A stretch of 23,130 nt of DNA from an uncultured bacterium. Its GTDB lineage: Bacteria > Hydrogenedentota > Hydrogenedentia > Hydrogenedentales > CAILVY01. Below the pieces are notes generated by a model. It made no database searches. It was not told where the DNA came from and was given only the letters and a program-made list of their open reading frames with translations. A program made the position numbers and the translations under genes. Of the stretch, positions 16,501 to 23,130 are shown in pieces. The first letter of the stretch is position 1. Each line of letters begins with the position of its first letter. The stretch spans positions 1 to 23,130 of the forward strand of contig CALEDJ010000036.1 in assembly GCA_937951485.1 (NCBI GenBank), read 5' to 3'.

Positions 16501-17522
16501 CGGGTCCATTCAACACCGTCATCCGAACACCAAAAACTACGTGAATTTTGTTCCGAGAGCACCCACAATTTCCCGCCATAGGAGCACGCCCGAACTGTTC
16601 CTGCGCCATGCCAGGGCATTTGATCCTGCACCATCTCCCAATCCACGCCGTTGCTCGAATTCCAGACACTGGGTGCTCCCCCACCCAATACCCACATTTT
16701 CCCGGCGTGCACCACCGCTACATGGCCATAACGACCACCCCACGGCGCCGATTCCGTTACCAAGGTCCAATCTGTACCATTGGGGGAGGAATGAACATCG
16801 TTCCAGACACGGCCGCCACCCCACCCGTTATGGCCTCCCAGCACCCAAATCCTGCCATCAAACGAAACCGCAGCATGACGCCAGCGTTCTCCCCATGTGG
16901 TATGCGAACTCGCCAACGTCCAATTTACGCCATCCGGCGAAGACCACACGTCGCTTTTCCAATTTAATGCGCGTCCGCCCAGCACCCAGAGTTTTCCTTG
17001 GTGAACGACCACTGCATGCCCGGATCGACCTTCCCAAGGCGCTGTCGCAGTCACCTGCACCCATTCGCTATTTCCCTCACCTTCGCCTTCGCCTTCCCCC
17101 TCGCCTTCGCCTTCGCCTTCCCCCTCACCTTCACCTTCACCTTCCCCCTCACCTTCGCAGGACTCATGACTACCGGGACCTGGGGCAAAGGTATCTTCTG
17201 AATAACACTCGGTATGATAGCCGTTTGAATTGTAGAATTGAATTATCCGGAGTAATTCACTCAGGTTGACATGCCAGTCCTGAGGATTATAGTCACTGTC
17301 ATGCGGAATGCAATGCTGATCGCCAGGACCGGGGCTATAGCCGTCTTCTGTTCCTGTTTCACAATGCAAGCCATCAGAGTTATAAAACTGGATTACACGC
17401 AACAATTCGCTGAGGTCGATAGCATAATCTCGATTGGTGTCCGCACAATGATGATGGGCCAGCGCCGAAACCGGCATGAAAAGCATCGCGAGACCAAAAA
17501 GGCACCGTCGAGACAAACGCAT
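13563..17522 (-). CDS. large secreted protein: dockerin-like, EG linker, Kelch, PKD, zincin, beta-helix
   Basis: A 1319-residue exported protein. Signal peptide is about 1-22. Two dockerin-like units follow (about 27-54 and 75-103), each with an EF-hand-type loop and (V/N)LSELLR(V/I)IQFYN; the first loop, DTNRDYAIDLSE, fits D-x-D/N-x-D...E exactly. Residues 123-150 are 14 Glu-Gly pairs. Kelch-like repeats (about 152-435) recur as GRxGHAVV..GK(L/M)WVLGG...V(W)xSxDGVxW. A PKD domain (449-531) has YSWDFGDGS. A ZU5-like segment (about 538-600) has GAEGGVL...IPENLFSEEALFTL. Zincin-like HEFMH is at 781-785 with EGTADW at 809, fitting a metallopeptidase. Residues 1085-1305 look like a right-handed beta-helix. 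ATG 17522 has AGGGG 7 nt upstream. Likely surface or extracellular; substrate unknown. Confidence 0.93.
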   Translation of the reverse strand: MRLSRRCLFGLAMLFMPVSALAHHHCADTNRDYAIDLSELLRVIQFYNSDGLHCETGTEDGYSPGPGDQHCIPHDSDYNPQDWHVNLSELLRIIQFYNSNGYHTECYSEDTFAPGPGSHESCEGEGEGEGEGEGEGEGEGEGEGEGEGEGNSEWVQVTATAPWEGRSGHAVVVHQGKLWVLGGRALNWKSDVWSSPDGVNWTLASSHTTWGERWRHAAVSFDGRIWVLGGHNGWGGGRVWNDVHSSPNGTDWTLVTESAPWGGRYGHVAVVHAGKMWVLGGGAPSVWNSSNGVDWEMVQDQMPWHGAGTVRACSYGGKLWVLSEQNSRSFWCSDDGVEWTRVFTFDHPGYREAPAACVFRNNMLLLGGKTTDYLKEVWYSKNGFDWFQDLRDPIWSGRYDFGAVEFDNKLWVIGGYRNTLYPDYNDIYLNDVWCFTGALGCDNDGVNDPPQASLRVDPPMGPPPLTVVLESGANDPDCDALTYSWDFGDGSPLGDSPSMLHTYDTPGTYIVTLIVSDRDLINVDTAIVTVEALPEAKAVIGAEGGVLALGQCLLEIPENLFSEEALFTLTEYPSMGPLAQSRMGFPGAVPVGLAYDFSTLARSDTPLAISIGFDDADIPSGYDPEHLAVLVRSVGVPDHGPGTREFTGVMADYVILPGTVDAAAHTVTFETWGPVRIQLVALPQPLEVNSGTLKNGNPFDFVFINNPSMLSKDAYISAASDALSQSFNVLAIGRGFPAPMGKMTIVVKAMGSTWGSVGADPHVIALNNTLTRNNIFTTTPHEFMHCIQLVSSNPASDTEYLEEDAWVYEGTADWAADEVFDDYQGTYQPVTVARFFEPLNRHPRNGKDEYTTLAFWKWVESKAPGTILNMHLNQVSLTHTPLYVNTNLVRWQDSFLAACPSPDFLQFMADSIFFKNYDIYEYNENELWSPDCLGDSEELPKRLDNTAHWSSVERDGPGDGEANKIALDYLLFDTLTGDARVVWTNPSTPPDKKLRGKLRVEWPRTTEPLDGMVIAHRHRGNNTVKIIRDLSKVHEITTVPFSSSEDYRAIVIIVDPRWKNPTGDTITPRPEVNVWVEDPCEDYPGTITDVATQDELYAALETVGPGNTIRLAAGIWSLPMRIWEDACIEGSWYGRLAINDITLAGMGMDDTVLYLQAQTIGSTYHGGWLITEGDAALRDMSIVIWSYGGIDACAGSLKLCNVDITSYVYNHYIDAISYVPLTAGTHRLEIHDSSFQGVGRSDSIGVYMQCWSGYGSISAEITDTTFSGWGTGVEYWLNEIRNITLDVECDGFSNNDDNVIEYDWTGEHLVWREICPPTK
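17073..17156 (-). repeat. Glu-Gly linker repeat, 14 EG pairs
   Basis: Exactly 28 codons encode alternating Glu and Gly. At DNA level a roughly 24-bp purine-rich period is visible, seen as three blocks each ending CCTTCCCCC on the plus strand and separated by codon wobble. Such a tract is prone to slippage, so linker length may vary between strains or assemblies. It separates the dockerin-like units from the Kelch region. Confidence 0.93.
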
Positions 17523-17612
17523 CGCGCACCCCTTTCTTCGCGTTTGACTTTCGCCTTCTCCTTCCCTTGCCTTCTACGGGCTTCTTGGCGGGAAAAATAT
17601 CTACCCTTCAAA

Positions 17613-17641
17613 ACTCTAGCATCTCCTGTGGCTGGTGTCAA
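17613..17641 (-). promoter_or_regulatory. sigma70-like promoter of the large secreted protein
   Basis: Minus-strand TTGACA (17636-17641) and TAGAGT (17613-17618) are separated by 17 bp. Transcription would begin near 17606, leaving an 84-nt purine-rich leader before ATG 17522. The -35 box sits directly beside the IS256 fragment, whose stop is at 17659, so the gene has its own promoter at the edge of the mobile debris. Confidence 0.75.
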
Positions 17642-17658
17642 GAACCTTCTGTAACAGG

Positions 17659-17880
17659 TTATGCCGCTTCCGCTTGTGCGGGCCGGGTCAGCAGCCTTTG
17701 GTCAAATTGCTCCAGGTTGAGGTGGCGGGCCGGCTCGCAGCCCCATGTCTCGTGTCGCTCCAACAGGTGTGCACCAATCAGGCGGTCTACCGAAGATGCG
17801 TTCGGGAAGATACCGACCACGTCCGTACGCCGCTCGATCTCCCGCATGACCCGCTCCATCATGTTCGTCGCATACACGCG
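17659..17880 (-). pseudogene. IS256-family transposase, C-terminal fragment
   Basis: The minus-strand frame reads VYATNMMERVMREIERRTDV and then VGIFPNASSVDRLIGAHLLERHETW, the conserved C-terminal part of IS256/Mutator transposases (N-x2-E-x4-EI-RRT-VVGIFPN-S-RL). About 70 codons remain, ending at a TAA at 17659-17661. Everything upstream, including the DDE catalytic residues, is gone. At about 17880 the sequence switches abruptly to RAYT-derived DNA. Confidence 0.85.
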
Positions 17881-18174
17881 GCGCATGGCGGCATGGGCGC
17901 GGCGCATCCCGTACTGCACATGGAACCGTGGCGCACGGTCATGTCCGCCGCCGTGTGGCGCGAGATGCTGCAGCAGTTTCGAAACGATGAGGCGGTGAAG
18001 GCGCTACGCCCGCACACGCGCACCGGTCGCCCCCTGGGCGGCGACAGTTTCCCCGGCAAACTGGAGTACATGCCCGGCCGCCGTCTGCGCCCGCTGCCGG
18101 CAGGCCGCCAACGCGGTTCCCAAAAACCTGACATGACAGGCGGGAAACAGTACAAACAGGCGCCTGTCCCCTAT
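17880..18174 (+). mobile_element. 5'-truncated RAYT copy
   Basis: This matches the 3' part of the 12446 element (from about 12943) but lacks the first 500 bp. Its coding frame is better preserved: WREMLQQFRNDEAVKALRPH then TGRPLGGDSFPGKLEYMPGR. It has one copy of the 51-bp unit that is triplicated at 13091. It ends in the palindrome ACAGGCGCCTGT followed by CCCTATT, keeping the complete right terminus. The 5' breakpoint is fused to the IS256 fragment. Confidence 0.85.
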
Positions 18175-18189
18175 TGCGCCCTATTGCAA

Positions 18190-20193
18190 TTATTGCAATT
18201 GCACTATCTCACGTTCTTTAAGTATAACGATAAGCCTGAATGCCTGCCGCAAAGAATCGGGCTTTCCCGATGGTTCCCCCGTTTTGGATTCGTCCGATCG
18301 GTCTGATCGGTCTGATCGGCCCGACTGGGCCAGTTGGCTAAAAGCATGTTGCGGCGCAGCCGCATCTTCCAGCCGTCGCCCCACGCCGTCAAACGCCGCG
18401 ACAGCATCCCAGACGTCCCATCGGGCTTCCGGTTCGGGCGGTACGATGTATCGCATCCAGTAGGGGAATTCGGCGTCCAGGGCAATGGGTTCCGTGGCGT
18501 TCAGCAAATGGAACTGGATTCTGGACTTCAGTTCGCGTCGCCGCGCGGTCCATTCATCCGCTTTCGGGGCGTTCAATGCCTCGCCGATGCGTATGGCGGC
18601 GCTCAGTCCCGTGTACACATGGAGCAGGGTCCGTACCGATTGCCGTTCCCGCAGGTATTCAGGGTCAAAGGACAGGAAACGGGTCACTTCGCCGTCCAAG
18701 ACCCATGCCGCCAGCCAATCGGCTGCGTTTTCCACCGTTTCCCAGTGTTCCGCCAAGAAGAGTTGCGCAGTAGTTTGGGCCATAAATCCGGCATGCACCC
18801 AAAGGGCGCCCAGCAACCACGACGCGGTTTCCACTTGCAGGATGGCCCGCGGCGTCGCCTCGTCGCCGGAAGCATATATGGCGACGGGCAGCGAACCGAG
18901 CGGCGCGCCGATGCGGCTTGTCCGGCGTTGTGTGTCCGCCAGAAATGCGATCAGGCGTCCCGCGTCCTCGGGCGATCCGGCCATGTTCAGCGCCAGGCTG
19001 ACCCATGCCGCCTGGCGCGGGGTGGTCACGGCGAACGGCGTTCCTGATGCGGGCGCGCGCGGCACCGCGCCGGTGGCGCGGTCGGCGCAGACCAGGATGG
19101 TCGCCAGGGCATTGCGCGCTTCTGGATCGGCGAGTGCCGCGCGCGCCACCGCAATACGTTCTCGCCAGTGCTGCTCTGTCTCTTGACGGAGCACGTCGAA
19201 ACCCCGCTCCGTTGCGGCGTGCAGGTTTTCCTCGACTGCCGCCCAGTTTTTCCCCAATGCCATGAAAACGACGGCGGAAAAAACCTCTCCAGTGTGCAAA
19301 GTTTCCAGTTGCCATGCGGCATCGGCCTGTCCTGTCGCTGCCCGACCACGGGCGAGGCGTCCTGCCTCTATGCCCTGTGCCGCTGCATCAGGCGTGCCCG
19401 CGCGCCCGACATGAAACGCGATCACAGGATTGGCCGATGCCGTTCCAGCCCAAACCCCTTCATCGAAACGGGACCACTCGCCGGCGGATGCGCCGCGCGC
19501 TGCGAGTTCTTCCGCTTGCGCCCACGCCGCGCCGCCGGGATCATGGGGCCGGAAGTGGCCCAGGCGCGCGCCGTTCGCGTCTACAAAGGCGGCGAAGCCG
19601 CGCAACGCGGGAAACACCGCCCCCGCCGGAGGCAATTCGGGAAGCAGACGCGCGCATGGTTCCAGGCGCTGAAACCAGAACAGGTCAAAAGGTTCCGCCA
19701 TCCCGTGCAAGTCCAGCCGGACTGCCAGCACATCCAAGACCGGATGCACAAACCACGTTTGCACCGCTTCTGCAGCGGATGCATGGTCCAGGGCAAAACG
19801 GGCTTCCACAATGGGAATGCCCGGTTCCGGCCATTTCTGCGACGCCAGCCGCCACGGGGCTTCGGTCAACCATGTGGTGCGTTGCCCCAAGCGCACCGCC
19901 CACAGGCATCCGCGTCGCGCCGGCGCAACGTCTTGCCCGAACCGCCTGGGGCAGGTCGCCCCGGTTTGCTCGTGATATCCGGGACTGGGCCATGAGACGG
20001 CGGCGATGCCGCCGGTGATGTCCGCGCCGACCGTCAGGCCGCCATTGCCGGATACAGCCGCCAAAGTAGTGACGGGGAAATGGCGTTCCAGGAATCCTTC
20101 GCCTGATGCTTCCGGGATTGGCAGACACGCGAATATCAACATGCCCACGCGCACCAGCAGACCCATTCGACCATCCAGTTGCGCGCCGTTCAT
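18190..20193 (-). CDS. exported protein, possibly six-hairpin glycosidase-like
   Basis: A 667-residue protein with a hydrophobic N-terminal segment (about 10-30, LLVRVGMLIFACLPI) ending near PEASGE, suggesting Sec export. The body is rich in Trp, Ala and paired helices (AAWVSLALNMAGSPEDAGRL, VENAADWLAAWVLDGEV). It has WPSPGYHEQ early and FPYWMRYIVPPEPEARWDVW late, suggesting an (alpha/alpha)6 glycosidase-like fold. This is a weak fold guess; no catalytic pair could be assigned. The ATG overlaps the upstream stop as ATGA; an internal ATG at 20166 is an alternative start. The last 40 residues (SGRSDRSDRSDESK and a basic tail) look like repeat-derived sequence, running to within 16 bp of the truncated RAYT copy, so the C-terminus may have been altered by insertion. 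Confidence 0.75.
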   Translation of the reverse strand: MNGAQLDGRMGLLVRVGMLIFACLPIPEASGEGFLERHFPVTTLAAVSGNGGLTVGADITGGIAAVSWPSPGYHEQTGATCPRRFGQDVAPARRGCLWAVRLGQRTTWLTEAPWRLASQKWPEPGIPIVEARFALDHASAAEAVQTWFVHPVLDVLAVRLDLHGMAEPFDLFWFQRLEPCARLLPELPPAGAVFPALRGFAAFVDANGARLGHFRPHDPGGAAWAQAEELAARGASAGEWSRFDEGVWAGTASANPVIAFHVGRAGTPDAAAQGIEAGRLARGRAATGQADAAWQLETLHTGEVFSAVVFMALGKNWAAVEENLHAATERGFDVLRQETEQHWRERIAVARAALADPEARNALATILVCADRATGAVPRAPASGTPFAVTTPRQAAWVSLALNMAGSPEDAGRLIAFLADTQRRTSRIGAPLGSLPVAIYASGDEATPRAILQVETASWLLGALWVHAGFMAQTTAQLFLAEHWETVENAADWLAAWVLDGEVTRFLSFDPEYLRERQSVRTLLHVYTGLSAAIRIGEALNAPKADEWTARRRELKSRIQFHLLNATEPIALDAEFPYWMRYIVPPEPEARWDVWDAVAAFDGVGRRLEDAAAPQHAFSQLAQSGRSDRSDRSDESKTGEPSGKPDSLRQAFRLIVILKEREIVQLQ
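18292..18318. repeat. 9-bp tandem repeat, three units, in the 667-residue CDS
   Basis: GTCCGATCG is followed by two copies of GTCTGATCG. On the coding strand it gives the Arg-Ser-Asp run near the C-terminus. It looks like a dispersed simple repeat captured in the gene tail. Confidence 0.7.
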
Positions 20194-21602
20194 TGCGCTG
20201 CCTCCGGCGTACGGGCGATGTCGCCGACAAAGCGCAGTTCATCACCGCCGTCGTGAAAGTCAATGCACAGTGTGCCCCATTTCTCCGGAATCCTCGCCAA
20301 GGGGATCAACTCGCTTTCCGCGTCGCGGGCATTTCGCCGGGGAATCAGGCCCAAAGCCGCGCCGCGGCGCAACAGCGTCTGTATTGCGCCGCTGATTTGC
20401 ATCCAATCCGCATGCACCGCGGCCACGCGCCCCGGCGCGATGTCCCGCATCGGACCGGCGATAATCCTTGCCATCCGCGATTCCCGGCTTGCGGCCAGCC
20501 AATAGGGGCCGGATGCCGCGGCGCACACGGCGAAGGGTTCTCCCCACAGCGGCAATATCCACCCGGGACGATCACCCCATGCATATGGTATCCCCTCTTC
20601 GCTGAAGAGGGGCGCAAGAGGATGCTTTCCGGTGGGCGGCGGGTCGGTTGTCTTGAGCGCTGCCGCGATTTCCGGAACCGGCCAGCCGGGATTGGCGTCG
20701 TTTAGATAAAAGGCGATGGCCGCTTCCTGGACCACCTCCAAAGACACCGGAGGAAACGCCATGGCGGCCCACAAATCCGGCAGATATGGCAGGCACGCGA
20801 CTACGTCCGCTTCTGCGACACGGTCCCGAATCAGCGCCCACAACGGCGTCAGGAATGGCAGAGATGCTTGCGTCGCAATGCTGAACAAAGGCGGGTCCGG
20901 CCACGCGCATCCCAATTCCAGCCCTTCGCCATCCGTACGCACGGGGACAAAACATGCGCCCTGCACCTGCGGCGAATCGGGCCGAAACAGCGCCCAACCC
21001 GTCACGGTCCCTTTCCATCCCACGGTGACGCCGTCCAGTGCTGTTTCGGCGCCCTGGATGACACACGGCGGCGCGACCAACGCTTCAGAAACATATTGTA
21101 GCGAGGGGGATGCAACCAGAAAACCATCGCGCCAAGCATAGTGAAAATCGCCAAAAACATAAACGGAATCGCCGTTATTCGCGTGAGAAAACAACCGGTT
21201 AACGGCATGCGCGGCGCGCATCAGCAGTCCCGGGCGTACACAAAGCCCCCAAACGCCATCCTTGACACCCACCCATAGATTCGGTCCCATCCATACGCGC
21301 CAACGGGCGGGTGTCGGGCGGATGCCGGTCGCTTCGCGCACGGCCAGTTCCGCCGCATGCAATTGGCGAAATGCCTTTTCGCGGATTGGTCCGCACCACG
21401 GCGCGGCAAGCGCCGATCGCCATGCATGGGGAAAATCGGGCGCGGCCGCCGTCCAGGCGGCCCCCGCCGGGACATAGCCGGGGTGGGGCGGATACTTCAG
21501 TTCCTGGTCCACCACGCCCAGCGCAAGATACCCCACAAATGCCGCCAACAGCCACCACCAGCCCCGCGCAATACGGCGTTTTGCCGGAGAGGGTGCGGTC
21601 AT
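20190..21602 (-). CDS. membrane-anchored protein of unknown function
   Basis: A 470-residue protein with a cytoplasmic basic start, one membrane segment (about 14-31, GWWWLLAAFVGYLALGVV) and a long exported domain. The domain is rich in Trp, Pro and Ala, with repeated short strands such as WRVWMGPNLWVGVKDGVWGL and GGDELRFVGDIARTP. The general style (self-contained beta strands, 'GPYWLAASRES', 'WGTLCIDFHDGGDELRFVGD') recalls DUF3352-like exported proteins, but this is only an impression. ATG 21602 has AAGGAG 9 nt upstream. It is translationally coupled to the 667-residue exported protein, so the two probably act together at the envelope. A palindrome is embedded at 20592-20612. The 21603-21728 gap upstream shows no certain gene. 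Confidence 0.8.
   Translation of the reverse strand: MTAPSPAKRRIARGWWWLLAAFVGYLALGVVDQELKYPPHPGYVPAGAAWTAAAPDFPHAWRSALAAPWCGPIREKAFRQLHAAELAVREATGIRPTPARWRVWMGPNLWVGVKDGVWGLCVRPGLLMRAAHAVNRLFSHANNGDSVYVFGDFHYAWRDGFLVASPSLQYVSEALVAPPCVIQGAETALDGVTVGWKGTVTGWALFRPDSPQVQGACFVPVRTDGEGLELGCAWPDPPLFSIATQASLPFLTPLWALIRDRVAEADVVACLPYLPDLWAAMAFPPVSLEVVQEAAIAFYLNDANPGWPVPEIAAALKTTDPPPTGKHPLAPLFSEEGIPYAWGDRPGWILPLWGEPFAVCAAASGPYWLAASRESRMARIIAGPMRDIAPGRVAAVHADWMQISGAIQTLLRRGAALGLIPRRNARDAESELIPLARIPEKWGTLCIDFHDGGDELRFVGDIARTPEAAQ
20592..20612. repeat. perfect 9-bp-stem palindrome inside a coding region
   Basis: CCCCTCTTC-GCT-GAAGAGGGG is a perfect inverted repeat with a 3-nt loop. It lies in frame in the 470-residue gene, encoding LAPLFSEEGIPYAW. 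It resembles the arms of the dispersed palindromes at the window ends. Confidence 0.85.
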
Positions 21603-21728
21603 GATAATGCGCTCCTTCCTTGGTGGTCGCCCAGCCCGGACCTGTCACAAGCATTTTCAGCGGTGGGGGATATGGCAGCCGCACGACGGTCATTTCCGGA
21701 AAAGCCGCCAGGAGGGCTGCCGTGCCGA

Positions 21729-21998
21729 TCAGGCCTCCGCCCAAACGGCATCCTTCTCGCGGTCGCGCTTTTCTTCGAGATTGCGGATTTCCTCGGTCAT
21801 TCGGGCGAGAATTTCAGCGCGTTCCTCCGGGACCGCGGCCGCGGCTTGACTCTCATGGCTGACGCGCGTTTCGGCTATTCGCGCCTCATAGCGCTTTTCG
21901 ATGTCCGCAATCCGCGCCCGCTGCTCCTCCGAGAGTTTCTTTGTCCCACCCCCGGCTTGTGTCAGGCGTTCCATGGCGATTTCGTATGCGCTTTTCAT
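21729..21998 (-). CDS. small coiled-coil protein of unknown function
   Basis: An 89-residue, highly charged cytoplasmic protein. The start at 21998 (MKSAYEIAMERLTQAGGG) has AGGAG about 10 nt upstream; a longer frame to 22028 overlaps the previous gene. After the lead helix comes KKLSEEQRARIADIEKRYEARIAE and a second charged helix to the end, with heptad-like spacing indicating a helical hairpin or coiled coil. There is no signal peptide or membrane segment. From memory, similar MKSAYE(I/L)AMERL proteins occur in planctomycete-like genomes, but no function is known to me. The stop of the upstream gene is 13 bp away, so the two form an operon. Confidence 0.88.
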   Translation of the reverse strand: MKSAYEIAMERLTQAGGGTKKLSEEQRARIADIEKRYEARIAETRVSHESQAAAAVPEERAEILARMTEEIRNLEEKRDREKDAVWAEA

Positions 21999-22011
21999 CC
22001 GGCCAACGCTC

Positions 22012-22503
22012 CTACATGGAAAACTCATCTTCCAGCACGCTGGCGATGAACCGTTCGATGGATATCAGATAATACCGGCTGTTCGGCGTAATGATGACCC
22101 CGGTGGTGATGTCCTCCATCCTGTCCAGTTCATCCATGCTGGCGGACAAGGCCTCTTCGACGCTGTCCGACAGATGTTGCACTTCCAAGAATTCCGAACT
22201 GCACTCCACCGGTTTGTGCTTGAAGCCCAGCACCCCGAACATGCGGCCAATCAGCGCCGCATCCACATTTTCCTCGCCGAAAACGTCTTCGTAACGCGGT
22301 ACATAATGCTGTGGGCGAATGACGAACCGCGGCGATACCTGCACCCGGCCCCGCACCCGCGTGGACGCAAAGCCCCCCTCAAGCGACGCGCCCAGGCAGA
22401 TGTAGGGTAACTCATGATAGCCCCGCACGATGCCATAGGTCGGCCGGCGCACAATCGTCGTGTGCTGGAAGATTTCCCACATTTCTTTTGGGCTGATGGA
22501 CAT
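22012..22503 (-). CDS. conserved-looking unknown protein, 163 residues
   Basis: A soluble 163-residue protein starting MSISPKEMWEIFQHTTIVRR at ATG 22503, with GAGG 5 nt upstream. Notable segments are YGIVRGYHELPYICLG, RGRVQVSPRFVIRPQHY, EDVFGEENVDAALIGRMFG and a C-terminal ITTGVIITPNSRYYLISIERF. The composition is that of a folded enzyme or regulator. There is no signal peptide, transmembrane helix or nucleotide-binding motif, and I cannot assign a family. It is first in a two-gene operon with the coiled-coil protein, and its own promoter candidate lies at 22536-22564, so the pair may form a complex. Confidence 0.88.
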   Translation of the reverse strand: MSISPKEMWEIFQHTTIVRRPTYGIVRGYHELPYICLGASLEGGFASTRVRGRVQVSPRFVIRPQHYVPRYEDVFGEENVDAALIGRMFGVLGFKHKPVECSSEFLEVQHLSDSVEEALSASMDELDRMEDITTGVIITPNSRYYLISIERFIASVLEDEFSM

Positions 22504-22535
22504 GTTTACCTCAATACCATGTTGCGTCTACTTCG

Positions 22536-22564
22536 AGTGTACCCCAAGCGGCGCCTGCGTGCAA
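22536..22564 (-). promoter_or_regulatory. candidate promoter for the small unknown pair
   Basis: Minus-strand TTGCAC (22559-22564) and TACACT (22536-22541) are 17 bp apart and 33 bp upstream of ATG 22503. The -35 match is modest. Nothing else is visible between 22565 and the repeat element at about 22648. Confidence 0.4.
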
Positions 22565-22647
22565 GATGCTGCAGAAGGAAAGGACGGATCAAGGTCACCA
22601 AGGACAACCGGTAGCGCAAGGAGAGCAAGGATGACGTGATTTCAATC

Positions 22648-23130
22648 TTGTCCAGAATATTCTTAGCGTTGAGAATAGCCTTCGATCAGATTGGCCTTCC
22701 CCCTCACCCCACCCCTCTCCCAAAGGGAGAGGGAGTTATGAACCATTATTCAGAAGATCGTGGGAACCCCCACCCCTCTCCCGCTGGCAGAGGGAGCGAC
22801 AGCAGGCCGCAGGTGGCGCGCTAAACACGCTCTCCCCCTGGCAGAGGGTGCAACAGCAGGCCGCAGGTGGCGAGCCAAACGCCCTCTCCCCCTGGCAGAG
22901 GGAGCGACAGCATTCCACAGGTAGCGTGGTAAACGCCCTCTCCCGCGGGCAGAGGGTGCAACAGCAGGCCGCAGGTGGCGCGCCAAACGCCCTCTCCCGC
23001 TGGCAGAGGGAGCGACAGCAGGCCGCAGGTGGCGCGCCAAACGCCCTCTCCCCCTGGGAGAGGGGTGGGGTGAGGGGAAACAAAACAGAACACCTTGGTA
23101 CACGGGTCATTGACGTCTCAGGAATCCCAC
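22648..23130. repeat. 54-bp-period palindromic repeat array, right copy (inverted)
   Basis: This is the reverse-complement counterpart of the left array. Its inner flank (22648-22700), CCTCACCCCACCCCTCTCCC arms and outer flank (about 23075-23130) align with the left element at roughly 75-90% identity by eye. Five 54-bp units each begin GCAGAGGG at about 22786, 22840, 22894, 22948 and 23002. They are preceded by one 61-bp unit with an unrelated core (about 22727-22785). The palindromic frame is shared with the left array but the central 20 or so bases of each unit differ completely. Long open frames here (18-residue repeats such as GEGVWRATCGLLSLPLPA) are artefacts of the 54-bp period. Confidence 0.85.

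Noticed and set aside
21199-21744. 181-codon minus-strand ORF overlapping the 470-residue gene
   Set aside because: Most of it is a shifted reading of the 470-residue gene, whose ATG has a strong AAGGAG site; the remaining N-terminal part is too short to support a gene.
22736-23110. Long open frames coding for Cys- or Arg-rich 18-residue repeats
   Set aside because: They arise because 54 bp is divisible by three, so several frames on both strands stay open. They have no ribosome binding site, and the reading changes completely between the two arrays.

Overview
The window looks like a contig piece from an uncultured, free-living, Gram-negative-type bacterium, most likely Hydrogenedentota or a neighbouring PVC-like phylum. 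The taxonomic hint comes from the large secreted protein at 13563-17522: a signal peptide, two SELLR(V/I)IQFYN dockerin-like units, then a pure Glu-Gly linker. From memory, that combination is typical of Hydrogenedentota. No rRNA or tRNA was recognised, so this assignment is inference. Every intact gene lies on the minus strand.

Left edge (1-1000): a 54-bp-period palindromic repeat array (64-490), possible coding remnants, an inverted repeat pair (about 626-790), and a 182-bp internally deleted derivative of a REP-associated (RAYT-like) transposon (796-977).

Chemotaxis block (1020-12400), read right to left: one transmembrane chemoreceptor with a zinc-binding-like sensor module, then cheA, cheW, cheX, cheY, cheD, cheR and a second cheD. 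After a strong sigma70-like promoter at 3131-3160 comes a second unit: a small, possibly frameshifted ORF, a second cheY, a second CheX-like gene and cheB. This is a complete excitation and adaptation circuit (kinase, coupling protein, two response regulators, methyltransferase, methylesterase, two deamidases, two phosphatase-like proteins) with no flagellar or pilus gene in view. The CheA carries four MshEN/GspE-N-like repeats where the CheY-binding P2 domain would normally sit.

Mobile and accessory block (12440-18180): a decayed RAYT element, a 1319-residue secreted multidomain protein with its own promoter, an IS256-family transposase C-terminal fragment and a 5'-truncated RAYT copy fused to it.

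Right block (18190-22510): GC-richer by eye. It holds an ATGA-coupled pair (a membrane-anchored unknown and an exported, possibly six-hairpin glycosidase-like protein) and upstream of it a pair of small cytoplasmic unknowns. The window ends in a second 54-bp-period array (22648-23130) that is the inverted counterpart of the left one. The two arrays share flanks, period and palindromic frame but have different core sequences, which is the most unusual DNA-level signal here.
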